Assembly (NCBI RefSeq): GCF_013340205.1
Contig: NZ_BJTG01000002.1
Coordinates: forward strand, 456,001 to 520,000
From: Anaeromyxobacter diazotrophicus
GTDB lineage: Bacteria > Myxococcota > Myxococcia > Myxococcales > Anaeromyxobacteraceae
Direction: 5' to 3'
DNA length: 64,000 bases
The first letter of the stretch is position 1. Every line of letters begins with the position of its first letter. The position numbers and the translations under genes are program-made. Below, piece by piece: positions 48,431-56,678 of the stretch. The notes under the pieces are model-generated. The model saw only the letters and a program-made list of their open reading frames with translations, did no database searches and was not told the origin of the DNA.

Positions 48431-50497
48431 ATGCCGAGCCACCGCACCATCCGGACCTTCTGCATCACCGGAGCCGACGGATCGGGCAAGACGGCCCTGG
48501 TCGAGGCGCTGCTCCACGCCAGCGATCCCAAGCGCGCCGCGCCCGATGGGTCGACCGCCCGCCTGGACGCCGAGCCGGAGGAGAAGAAGCGGAACTTCAC
48601 CCTCAGCATCCACCCCGAGACCTTCGAGGAGGGCGGCCGCACCTTCAACGTGCTCGACACGCCCGGCTTCGCGTCGTTCATGGCCGAGGTGGACTGGGCG
48701 CTCCGCGTCTCCGACGGCGCGCTGCTCGTCGTCTCCGCGGCCGAGGGGGCGCACAACCACGCCGAGCGCCACTTCGACGTCCTGGCCGACTCCAAGCTGC
48801 CGGCGCTGGGCGTCATCGGGCGGCTCGACCACGAGCGCGCCGACTTCCAGCGGGTGCTCGCCGACGTCGAGCGCTCGCTCAACGTGAAGCCCATCCCACT
48901 CCAGCTGCCCATCGGCGAGGGCCCCGCGCTCAAGGGGCTGGTGGACGTGCTGGCCGGCAAGGCGCACCTCTACGACAAGGGGTTCGCGCGCTTCACCGAG
49001 GCGGAGATCCCCGCGCCGCTGCGGGCGCAGGCCGAGGCGGCGCGCACCGCCGCGATGGAGGCGGCGGCGGAGTGCGACGACACGCTGCTCGGCAAGTACC
49101 TCGAGGGCGGCGCGCTCACCGGCGAGGAGATCGTGAGGGGGCTCGCGCTCGGCGCCGCCACCCAGCGCTTCCTGCCGGTGGCGGTGGTCGCGGCGAAGCC
49201 GGGGGTGGGCGTGAAGGAGCTGCTCGACCTGGTGGTCGCGCTCCTCCCGCCGCCCGAGGCGCGCGCGCTCACCGGCAAGACCCCGCACGGCGACGAGGTG
49301 AAGGTCGGGACGGAGGGGCCGTTCGTGGGGCAGGTGTTCCGCACCACCATCGACCACTTCGCAGGCCGGGTGGACTACGTGCGCGTCTTCGCCGGGACCC
49401 TGCGGCCGGACGCGGTGCTGGTGAACCCGCGCACGCGCACCGAGGAGCGGGTGTCGCACTTCTACAAGACCGACGGCGCGCAGACGGCCGAGGTGAAGGA
49501 GGCCGGTCCGGGCGACATCGTGGTCCTCATGAAGCTGAAGGACGCCCGCACCGGCGACACGCTCTGCGACCGCGAGCGCCCGGTGCAGCTGCCCGAGTTC
49601 CCGGCGCCGAACCGCCCGGTGGCCTTCGCGGTGCACACGAAGGGCGCCGACGACAAGGCGGCCGCCGCGCTGCACAAGCTCATCGAGGAGGACCCCTCGC
49701 TCGAGCTGGGCCGGTCGCCGGACACGGGCGAGATGCTGCTCAAGGGCATGGGGCAGGCGCACGTCGAGGTGACGGTGGAGCGGGTGAAGCGCAAGCACGG
49801 CGTCGACATGACGCTCGGGCCGCCGACCGCCGCCTACCTCGAGACCATCACCACCGCCGCCAAGGCGCAGGGCAAGTTCAAGCGGCAGACCGGCGGCCAC
49901 GGCCAGTACGGCGACGCCCACGTCGAGCTCTCGCCGCGCGGGCGCGGCGAGGGGTTCGAGTTCGAGGACGCCATCGTCGGCGGCTCCATCCCGCGCCAGT
50001 TCATCCCGTCGGTGGAGAAGGGCATCCGCGGCGCGCTGGCGGCGGGGCCGCTCGCCGGATACCCGGTGGTCGACTTCAAGGCCAAGCTCGTCTTCGGCAC
50101 CTACCACGACGTGGACAGCTCCGACATGGCGTTCCAGGTGGCGGGCTCGATGGCGTTCAAGAAGGCGGTGCTGGAGGCGCGCCCCATCCTGCTCGAGCCC
50201 ATCATGAAGCTCGAGGTGCGGGTGCCGGAGGAGTACGTCGGCGCCGTGATGGGCGACCTCAACAGCCGCCGCGCCAAGGTGCAGGGGATGGAGCCGCTCG
50301 CCCGCGGCGTGCTCGTCCGCGCGCTCTGCCCGCACGCCGAGGCGATGAGCTACGACGCCGACCTGCGCTCGCTCACCCAGGGCGTCGGGTACTTCACCAT
50401 GGAGCCCTCGCACTACGAGCCGGTGCCGCCCCCCACCGCCCAGAAGATCATCGAGCGGCGCCGCGCCGAGGGGAAGGTGAAGGGGCTCGAGGAGTAG
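48431..50497 (+). CDS. EF-G-like GTPase paralogue (EF-G type II) with altered G-domain motifs
   Basis: 688 residues with full EF-G architecture (G domain, beta-barrel, three C-terminal domains including GGHGQYGDAHVELSPR). P-loop GADGSGKT is at 14-21. The G3 motif reads DTPGF (76-80), where translational GTPases have DTPGH with the catalytic His, and G4 reads GRLD (130-133), where NKxD normally selects guanine. The switch region keeps EEKKRNFTLS, typical of the EF-G-like group rather than the canonical RGITI. It is probably not the main elongation factor. ATG preceded by GGGAGA; the gene stands alone. Confidence 0.9.
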   Translation: MPSHRTIRTFCITGADGSGKTALVEALLHASDPKRAAPDGSTARLDAEPEEKKRNFTLSIHPETFEEGGRTFNVLDTPGFASFMAEVDWALRVSDGALLVVSAAEGAHNHAERHFDVLADSKLPALGVIGRLDHERADFQRVLADVERSLNVKPIPLQLPIGEGPALKGLVDVLAGKAHLYDKGFARFTEAEIPAPLRAQAEAARTAAMEAAAECDDTLLGKYLEGGALTGEEIVRGLALGAATQRFLPVAVVAAKPGVGVKELLDLVVALLPPPEARALTGKTPHGDEVKVGTEGPFVGQVFRTTIDHFAGRVDYVRVFAGTLRPDAVLVNPRTRTEERVSHFYKTDGAQTAEVKEAGPGDIVVLMKLKDARTGDTLCDRERPVQLPEFPAPNRPVAFAVHTKGADDKAAAALHKLIEEDPSLELGRSPDTGEMLLKGMGQAHVEVTVERVKRKHGVDMTLGPPTAAYLETITTAAKAQGKFKRQTGGHGQYGDAHVELSPRGRGEGFEFEDAIVGGSIPRQFIPSVEKGIRGALAAGPLAGYPVVDFKAKLVFGTYHDVDSSDMAFQVAGSMAFKKAVLEARPILLEPIMKLEVRVPEEYVGAVMGDLNSRRAKVQGMEPLARGVLVRALCPHAEAMSYDADLRSLTQGVGYFTMEPSHYEPVPPPTAQKIIERRRAEGKVKGLEE

Positions 50498-50509
50498 GAG
50501 GCCCCCTCC

Positions 50510-51133
50510 CTAAGCGCGCGCCGTCGCCCGCCGGACGGGGTGGCGCAGGAGCGTCCGCAGCCGCTCGGGCGGCGTGCGGCGCGGGTCCGAGAGGTAGACC
50601 TCGTGGTGCGCCCCCGCGAACCCGAGCCCCAGCGCCGCCGCCTCCGCCGCCATGCGCGCGACCGTCTCGCCCTCGCGCGCGTACGGCCCGACGTGCAGCG
50701 CCTGGATGCAGCGCCCCTCCGCGAACCGCTCCAGCTCCACCGCCTCGACGCCCTCGCCGCGCCCGCTCGCCTCGAGCGCCGCGCGCGCCGCCGCCAGCTG
50801 CCGGTCCCCGACGTGGTCCGGGACGCGCATCATGACCTTGTAGCGCCAGGTCTCGCGCGGCTCGCGGGTGAAGTCGCCGCCGGGCGCCTCGCCCCACCAC
50901 TGCGCCTCGAGCGGCATGAGCTTGAAGCCGCGCCCCGCCGCGCGCGCCGCCGCCTGGAGGACGTGCGCCATCGCGTACAGCGCGTGCACCGCCCGCCGGA
51001 AGCCGTCGCCCTCCGGCGCGCCCTGGCCGTCCACCGCCAGGTACCGCCCCCGCATCACCCGCACCACGTGAGGCTTCCTCGCGGGCGCGTACTCCTCCCG
51101 GCGCTCGCGCCGGAGGTCGATCGTCCTCGCCAT
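50510..51133 (-). CDS. GyrI-like small-molecule-binding domain protein
   Basis: 207-residue protein of the GyrI-like (SOUL/AraC effector-binding) fold without DNA-binding domain. The pattern VVRVMRGRYLAVDGQGAPEGDGFRRAV, FKLMPLEAQWW, TWRYKVMMRVPDHVG, and IQALHVGPYAREGETVARM followed by HHEVYLSDPRRT matches stand-alone members, in which LxGxGxP, PLExxWW and HxGPY are conserved. Some homologues hydrolyse or bind cyclopropanoid toxins; here the ligand is unknown. It ends 13 bases from the convergent EF-G-like gene. Confidence 0.85.
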   Translation of the reverse strand: MARTIDLRRERREEYAPARKPHVVRVMRGRYLAVDGQGAPEGDGFRRAVHALYAMAHVLQAAARAAGRGFKLMPLEAQWWGEAPGGDFTREPRETWRYKVMMRVPDHVGDRQLAAARAALEASGRGEGVEAVELERFAEGRCIQALHVGPYAREGETVARMAAEAAALGLGFAGAHHEVYLSDPRRTPPERLRTLLRHPVRRATARA

Positions 51134-51308
51134 GCGCGCCTCCCTCGCCGCGAGTATGGGCCAGCCGCCCGGCGGCGGACGCCGGGCCAGGCGGGGGCGC
51201 GACAGACCGGCGCGCCGCCCCGGGCGGCCGCCTGGCCGCCCGCCGGAGGCGGTCTCCCACCTCGCGCCATCCCCAACACCCCGCGGGGTGGCATAGGATG
51301 CGCGCCGA

Positions 51309-53147
51309 TTGACCGCCTACCTCCGCCTCCTGCGCTTCGCGGCGCCCTACCGGGCGCGTTTCGCGGCCGCGCTCGGCTGCATGGTCGTGCTGGCCCTGTC
51401 GACCGCGGCCTACGTGAACCTGCTCGGGCCGGTGCTGGAGTTCCTCTTCACCGGCCGGGCCCAGGCGGTCGCCAGCCTGGCGCGCTTCCTGCCCGCCTCG
51501 CTCGACCTCGCCGGCTGGCTCGGGCGCGTCGAGCGCGAGCGCATCCTCGCCCTGCTGCCGTTCGTCATCGTCGGCGTGGCGGTCGTGAAGGGGCTCGCCT
51601 ACTTCGGGCAGTTCTACCTCATGGGCATGGTCTCGCAGCGGGTGATCGCCGACCTGCGCACCGCCATGTTCGACCACCTGCTCGGGCTCTCGCCGGACTT
51701 CTTCGCCAAGCGCCACTCCGGCGATCTGATGAGCCGCTTCTCCGCCGACGTGCAGTCGGTCGAGACCGCCGTCTCCTACGCGGTCTCGAGCTACATCCGC
51801 GACGGGCTCACCATCGTCGTCATGCTGGTGAACTGCTTCGTGCTCGACTGGCGGCTCTCGCTCATGGCGTTCGTCGCGGTGCCGGCGACGCTGCTCCCCA
51901 TCGTCCGGTTCGCGAAGCGCCTCAAGCGCGTCACCCAGCAGTCGCAGTCCACGCTGGGCCGGATCTCGGAGCTGGTGCAGGAGGCGCTCTCCGGCATCCG
52001 GGTGGTGCAGGCCTTCGGGATGGAGCGCTACGAGTCGGCGCGGTTCCAGGCCGAGAACCGGCGCTGGCTGCGCATCATGCGGAAGAGCTTCCTCGTCCGC
52101 GCGCTCTCCTCGCCGCTCATGGAGGTCATGGCCGCGGTCGGCCTCTCGCTCGCCATCTCCTGGGTGGGCGGCCGCATCCTGCGCGGCGAGCTCGAGGCCG
52201 GGAAGTTCTTCTCCTTCGTGGCGGCGGTGCTGCTCCTCTACACGCCCGTGAAGCAGCTCGGGAAGGTGGGGCAGATCGCGCTCCAGGGCGGCGCGTCCGC
52301 CGAGCGCCTGTTCGAGCTCCTCGACGCCCGGACCGCGGTGCCGGACGCCGGGCGGCGCGTGCCGCCGCGCTTCTCGGGCGAGGTCCGGTACGAGGAGGTC
52401 GCGTTCTCCTACGGCGACCGCCCCGTGCTGCAGGGGGTGAGCTTCACGCTCAGGAAGGGGGAGGTGGTGGCGCTCGTCGGCGCCTCCGGCGGCGGCAAGA
52501 CCACGCTCGCCAACCTCCTGCCGCGCTTCTGGGACCCGACCGGCGGGCGGATCACGCTCGACGGCGTCGACCTAAGGGAGCTGACGCTCGCCGGCCTGCG
52601 CGCCCAGCTGGCGGTGGTGTCGCAGGAGACGGTCCTCTTCAACGACACCGTCCGCGCCAACATCGCCTACGGCCGGCCCGGCCTCTCCGACGCCGAGGTC
52701 GAGCGCGCCGCCCGCATGGCGCACGCCCACGAGTTCATCGCGGCGCTCCCGCGCGGCTACGACACGGTGGTGGGCGAGAAGGGCGTGCTGCTCTCCGGCG
52801 GGCAGCGCCAGCGCGTCGCCATCGCCCGCGCCTTCCTCAAGGACGCGCCCATCCTGGTGCTCGACGAGGCCACCAGCGCGCTCGACGCGGAGAGCGAGCG
52901 CGAGGTGCAGCACGCCCTCGAGGCGCTCATGGGGTCCGGGTCGTCCGGCGGCCCGCGCACGACCCTGGTCATCGCCCACCGCCTCTCCACCATCCGCGGC
53001 GCCGACCGCATCGTCGTCATCGCCGGCGGCCGGGTGGTGGAGGTGGGCCGGCACGAGGAGCTGCTCGCCCGCCGCGGCGAGTACGCGCGCCTCCACCGCA
53101 TCTTCGAGGGCGGCGAGCGCGGCGAGGTGGGCCTCGCGGCCCTCTAG
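51309..53147 (+). CDS. msbA: MsbA-type lipid A ABC exporter (half-transporter)
   Basis: 612 residues: six helices (about 1-310), then an ATPase domain with Walker A VGASGGGKTT at about 390-399, signature LLSGGQRQRVAIARAF at about 493-508, Walker B PILVLDEATSALD and His in IAHRLST. Within a lipid A/LPS cluster, flipping of lipid A-core across the inner membrane is the obvious role. The start is TTG at 51309; the nearest upstream ATG (51298) opens only a four-codon frame whose stop overlaps the TTG, and AGGA at 51295 is well spaced for TTG. Confidence 0.9.
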   Translation: MTAYLRLLRFAAPYRARFAAALGCMVVLALSTAAYVNLLGPVLEFLFTGRAQAVASLARFLPASLDLAGWLGRVERERILALLPFVIVGVAVVKGLAYFGQFYLMGMVSQRVIADLRTAMFDHLLGLSPDFFAKRHSGDLMSRFSADVQSVETAVSYAVSSYIRDGLTIVVMLVNCFVLDWRLSLMAFVAVPATLLPIVRFAKRLKRVTQQSQSTLGRISELVQEALSGIRVVQAFGMERYESARFQAENRRWLRIMRKSFLVRALSSPLMEVMAAVGLSLAISWVGGRILRGELEAGKFFSFVAAVLLLYTPVKQLGKVGQIALQGGASAERLFELLDARTAVPDAGRRVPPRFSGEVRYEEVAFSYGDRPVLQGVSFTLRKGEVVALVGASGGGKTTLANLLPRFWDPTGGRITLDGVDLRELTLAGLRAQLAVVSQETVLFNDTVRANIAYGRPGLSDAEVERAARMAHAHEFIAALPRGYDTVVGEKGVLLSGGQRQRVAIARAFLKDAPILVLDEATSALDAESEREVQHALEALMGSGSSGGPRTTLVIAHRLSTIRGADRIVVIAGGRVVEVGRHEELLARRGEYARLHRIFEGGERGEVGLAAL

Positions 53148-53149
53148 CC

Positions 53150-54451
53150 ATGCACCTGCTCTACGCGCTCGGCAGCTACGTCGCCTTCCTGCTGCTCCTG
53201 CCGGTGCTGCTGTTCCACCCCAAGCTCCGGCACGGCATCCCGTTCCGGCTCGGCCTGTACCCCCGCTCCTTCCGGCGCGGGGCGGGCGCCCCCCGCATCT
53301 GGCTCCACGGCGCCAGCGCCGGCGATCTCCTCTCGCTGCAGCCCATGATGCAGGAGCTCAAGCGGCGGCTCCCCCGGTGCTGCATCGTGGTCACCACCAT
53401 GACCAACAGCGGGCTCGCCATGGCCCGCAAGAAGCTCTCCGAGGCGGACGTCGTCCTGTACGCGCCCTACGACCTGCCGCTCGCCACCCGGCGCGCGGTG
53501 CGCGCGCTGCGCCCCGACCTGCTCGTGCTGGAGTACACGGAGATCTGGCCCAACCTCATCCGCGCGACCCACGCCGCCGGCGCCCGCATCGCGCTCACGA
53601 ACGGGCGCTTCAACCCCGAGAAGCTGCCGCACTACCGCGCGCTGTTCCGGGCCATCGGGAACCCGCTGGCGGCGGTCGACCTCTTCCTCATGCGCTCCGA
53701 CGAGGAGGCCGAGCGGGCGCTGGCGCTGGGCGCCGCGCCGGACCGGGTGTGGGTGACCGGCAACACCAAGTTCGACGCCCTGGTGCCGGAGGCCGACGCC
53801 GCGCGCGCGGCCGCGCTCCGCGCCGAGATGGGGCTGGCCGAGGGCGAGCCGGTGCTCATGGCCGGCTCGACCCACGAGGGCGAGGAGGAGCTCCTCCTCG
53901 GCGTCTACCGCGAGCTCCTCCGGCGCCGGCCGGCGCTGCAGCTCGTGATCGCGCCGCGCTACGTGGAGCGCGCCGGGCGGATCATGGCCGCCGCCGCCGA
54001 GGCCGGCCTGTCGGTCCGGCTCCGCTCCGGGGGCCCCGCCGCCGGGCATGCGCAGGTGACGGTGCTCGACACCATCGGCGAGCTCGCCACCGCCTACCGG
54101 CTCGCCACCCTGGTGTTCGTGGGCGGCAGCTTCGTCCGGCGCGGCGGGCAGAACGTGCTCGAGCCGGCGGGGCAGGGGCGGCCGGTGCTGTTCGGGCCGC
54201 ACATGGAGAACTTCAAGGACAGCCTCCAGGTGCTGGTGGGCCGGGGCGGCATCCAGGTGGCGACCCCGGAGCAGCTGCTCAAGGTGGCGCAGGAGCTGCT
54301 CGGCCGGCCGGACAAGATCGCCGAGCTGGGCGAGCTGGCGCGCCAGGCGGTCTCGCAGATCCGCGGCGCCAGCGGCCGCAACGTCGATCACATGCTGCGG
54401 CTGCTCCCGCGCCGCGCCGCGGACGAGGTGAGCGAGGGGGCCGCCGGATGA
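53150..54451 (+). CDS. waaA: 3-deoxy-D-manno-octulosonic acid (Kdo) transferase
   Basis: GT30 enzyme that adds Kdo from CMP-Kdo to lipid IVA. 433 residues: N-terminal membrane anchor (about 5-22), acceptor domain, then EYTEIWPNLIRATHAAG, LTNGRFNPEKLPHYR, GNTKFD, MAGSTHEGEEELLLGVYRELL, and GGSFVRRGGQNVLEPAGQGRPVLFGPHMENF for the donor site. In family members WLHxxSxGE holds the proposed catalytic Glu; here it reads WLHGASAGD, with Asp59. Starts 2 bases after the msbA stop; ATGA overlap with the heptosyltransferase. Confidence 0.93.
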   Translation: MHLLYALGSYVAFLLLLPVLLFHPKLRHGIPFRLGLYPRSFRRGAGAPRIWLHGASAGDLLSLQPMMQELKRRLPRCCIVVTTMTNSGLAMARKKLSEADVVLYAPYDLPLATRRAVRALRPDLLVLEYTEIWPNLIRATHAAGARIALTNGRFNPEKLPHYRALFRAIGNPLAAVDLFLMRSDEEAERALALGAAPDRVWVTGNTKFDALVPEADAARAAALRAEMGLAEGEPVLMAGSTHEGEEELLLGVYRELLRRRPALQLVIAPRYVERAGRIMAAAAEAGLSVRLRSGGPAAGHAQVTVLDTIGELATAYRLATLVFVGGSFVRRGGQNVLEPAGQGRPVLFGPHMENFKDSLQVLVGRGGIQVATPEQLLKVAQELLGRPDKIAELGELARQAVSQIRGASGRNVDHMLRLLPRRAADEVSEGAAG

Positions 54452-55461
54452 GCGCCACCAAGATCCTGATCGTCCGCTACAGCGCGCTCGGGGACGTGGT
54501 GCTCGCCACGAGCGTGCTCGAGCCCCTGCTGGCGCGCTTCCCCGGCGCGGAGGTGGAGTGGGTCACCGACGCCGCCTACGCGCCGCTGCTGGCGGGCCTC
54601 CCGGGCGTGCGCGCCGTCCACCCGCTCGAGCGCGGCGGCGCGGCCCCGGCGCTGGCGCTGCGCGAGCGCCTGCGCGGCCGCTTCGACCTCACCCTCGACC
54701 TCCAGCACAAGGTGCGGAGCGCCCTCGTCTCGCACGGCGCGGCCCCGCGCCGGCTGACGTTCCGCCGGCGCAGCGCGCCGGGGGCGGTGCTCGCGCTGCT
54801 GGGCACCGATCCGCCGCTCGCGCGGGCCCACGCCACCGTCCTCTACGCCGAGGCGCTGGCGCCGCTCGGCGTCGCGGGCCCCGGCCGCCTCCAGCTCAGC
54901 CTGTCGCCGACCGCCCGCGCGCTCGCCGCCGACGCCCTGCCCAGGCGGGGCGGGCCGCTCGTCGCCATCGCGCCGGGGGCGCGCTGGGCGACGAAGCGCT
55001 GGCCGGCGGAGCGGTTCGCCGCGGTGGCCGACGCGCTCGCCGCCGACGGCGCCCGCATCGTCCTGGCCGGCGGCCCGGGGGATCGCGAGGCGTTCCAGGC
55101 GGTCCGCGCGCTGCTGCGGGCGCCGGTGGCGGCCGACCTCTCCCCGCTGCCGGTCGACGCGCTGGCGGCGGCGCTGGCGCGGGTGCAGCTCCTCGTCGCC
55201 TGCGACTCGGGGCCGGTGCACCTCGCCTCGGCGGTCGGGACGCCGGTCCTGGCGCTGTTCGGGCCCACCTCGCCGGTCCGGTGGGGTCCGCCCCCGCCCG
55301 GCCGCGCGTTCTCGCTCGGGCTCGCCTGCTCGCCCTGCTCCAACCACGGGGCCGAGTTCTGCCCTGAAGGCCACCACCGCTGCCTGGCCGACCTCGGGGC
55401 GGAGGCGGTCGCGGCGGCGGCGCGCGCGCTGCTCGGGGAGGCGGCCGCGGCCAGCCGGTGA
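54448..55461 (+). CDS. GT9 heptosyltransferase (WaaC/WaaF type)
   Basis: 337-residue LPS core enzyme transferring heptose from ADP-heptose. ILIVRYSALGDVVLATSVLEPLLARFP is the acceptor-side start with Asp in ALGDV. VAIAPGARWATKRWPAERFAAV and VACDSGPVHLASAVGTPVLALFGPTSPVRWGP are the donor-site blocks. The Cys-rich C-terminus (CSPCSNHGAEFCPEGHHRC) is common in GT9 proteins. Its place after waaA suggests the first heptose, but HepI versus HepII is undecided. Second GT9 protein at 61439. Confidence 0.92.
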   Translation: MSATKILIVRYSALGDVVLATSVLEPLLARFPGAEVEWVTDAAYAPLLAGLPGVRAVHPLERGGAAPALALRERLRGRFDLTLDLQHKVRSALVSHGAAPRRLTFRRRSAPGAVLALLGTDPPLARAHATVLYAEALAPLGVAGPGRLQLSLSPTARALAADALPRRGGPLVAIAPGARWATKRWPAERFAAVADALAADGARIVLAGGPGDREAFQAVRALLRAPVAADLSPLPVDALAAALARVQLLVACDSGPVHLASAVGTPVLALFGPTSPVRWGPPPPGRAFSLGLACSPCSNHGAEFCPEGHHRCLADLGAEAVAAAARALLGEAAAASR

Positions 55462-56678
55462 GCGCGCTCGAGGACATCTGGTGGGGCCGCGCGCGGCCCG
55501 CCCGGCCGGTGGCGGCCGCACTGGCGGCGGCGGAGGGCGTGTTCCGCGCCGGGGCGGCGCTGCGGGGCGCGCTGTACGGCGCGGGGCTCGTCCGGGCCGC
55601 CCGCGCGGGCGCGCCGGTGATCTCCGTCGGCAACCTGGCGGTGGGCGGCGCGGGCAAGACGCCGGCGGCGCTGGCGGTAGCCGAGCGGCTCGCGCGCCGC
55701 GGCCGCCGGGTGGCGATCCTCTCCCGCGGGTACGGCGCGCGGCGGCGCGGCGAGCGGCTGGTGTCGGACGGCGCGCGCCTGCTGCTCGGGGCGGAGGACG
55801 CGGGCGACGAGCCGTGGCTGCTGGCCCGGCGGCTACCCGGGGCGGTGGTGCTGTGCGGGCCGCGGCGGGCGGCGCTGGCGCGGCGGGCGGTGGAGGAGCT
55901 CGGCGCCGACGCGCTCGTGCTCGACGACGGCTTCCAGCACCGCGCGCTCAGGCGCGACCTCGACGTGGTGGTGGTGGACGCCGCCGCCCAGGGCGGCAAC
56001 GGGCGGCTCCTGCCGGCCGGGCCGAACCGCGAGCCGTGGAGCGCGCTCGGCCGCGCCCACCTCGCCTGGATCTCGCGCGCCGACCAGGTGGGCGCGGCCG
56101 CCCTCGACGCGCTGCGGGCGCGGCTCGCCGCCGCCACCGGCCGGCCGCCGGTGGTCGCGCGCTACGCCGTCCGCGACGTGCTCGACGGGACGCTCAGCCG
56201 CTCGTTCGGCGCGGAGGCGCTGCGCGGCCGGCGGGCGCTCCTCCTGTGCGGCCTGGCGCGCCCTGAGGGCTTCCGGCGGACGCTGGCGGAGCTGGGCGCG
56301 GAGGTCGGCGCGGAGCGGGTGTTCCGCGACCACCACCCGTTCTCGGCCGCCGCGCTCGCCGAGGCGCTCCGCGCCGCGGCCTCGACGGGGTGCGACGCCG
56401 TCGCGACCACCGAGAAGGACGCCGCCCGCCTCCCGCCGGAGGTGGCCGCCCACCCGCTCCTGCGGGTGGTGCGGATCGACGCGGAGATCGTGGAGGGCGG
56501 CGAGGTCCTCGACGAGCTGCTCGACCGCGCGCTGGGGGCGCTGCCTGCGATCTCGACCGCCACCTCGACCGCCACCTCGACCGCGACCACGACCGCGATG
56601 GGCGGCGCGGCGCCCGCTTCGCCTCCCTCTCCCTCACCAGCGGAGAGGGACGGGGAGAGGGAGACGAACCGTGGGTGA
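55458..56678 (+). CDS. lpxK: tetraacyldisaccharide 4'-kinase, C-terminus extended by repeats
   Basis: Phosphorylates the 4' position of the lipid A disaccharide at the inner membrane. 406 residues. VISVGNLAVGGAGKTP, with the P-loop at 62-69, LVLDDGFQHRALRRDLDVVVVD, LCGLARPEGFRRTL, FRDHHPFS and VATTEKDAARLP are the family blocks. Family similarity ends near residue 364 (LLDRALGAL). The last ~42 residues come from a 12-base tandem repeat (Ser/Thr/Ala triplets) and a REP-like palindrome and look non-functional. GTG start in GTGA overlap; the end overlaps the acyltransferase start by 8 bases. Confidence 0.95.
   Translation: MSALEDIWWGRARPARPVAAALAAAEGVFRAGAALRGALYGAGLVRAARAGAPVISVGNLAVGGAGKTPAALAVAERLARRGRRVAILSRGYGARRRGERLVSDGARLLLGAEDAGDEPWLLARRLPGAVVLCGPRRAALARRAVEELGADALVLDDGFQHRALRRDLDVVVVDAAAQGGNGRLLPAGPNREPWSALGRAHLAWISRADQVGAAALDALRARLAAATGRPPVVARYAVRDVLDGTLSRSFGAEALRGRRALLLCGLARPEGFRRTLAELGAEVGAERVFRDHHPFSAAALAEALRAAASTGCDAVATTEKDAARLPPEVAAHPLLRVVRIDAEIVEGGEVLDELLDRALGALPAISTATSTATSTATTTAMGGAAPASPPSPSPAERDGERETNRG
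56552..56599. repeat. 12-base tandem repeat inside the lpxK 3' end, four units
   Basis: CTCGACCGCCAC twice, then CTCGACCGCGAC and CACGACCGCGAT. In frame with lpxK because the period is a multiple of three. Same kind as the array at 24553. Confidence 0.88.
56623..56663. repeat. REP-like palindrome at the lpxK/acyltransferase junction
   Basis: CTCCCTCTCCC and GGGAGAGGGAG form a perfect 11-base-pair stem around a 19-base loop; an inner alternative pairing with GGAGAGGG exists. This CCCTCTCCC...GGGAGAGGG pattern is frequent between genes in many high-GC bacteria. Here its right arm also supplies the purine-rich stretch before the GTG at 56671, and it is translated as the lpxK tail. Confidence 0.7.

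Noticed and set aside
45430..48960. 1176-residue open frame on the minus strand
   Set aside because: Runs antisense through MarC, the acyl-CoA synthetase and part of the EF-G-like gene and contains no protein-like sequence; only the separate DMT permease frame at 45519-46421 is real.
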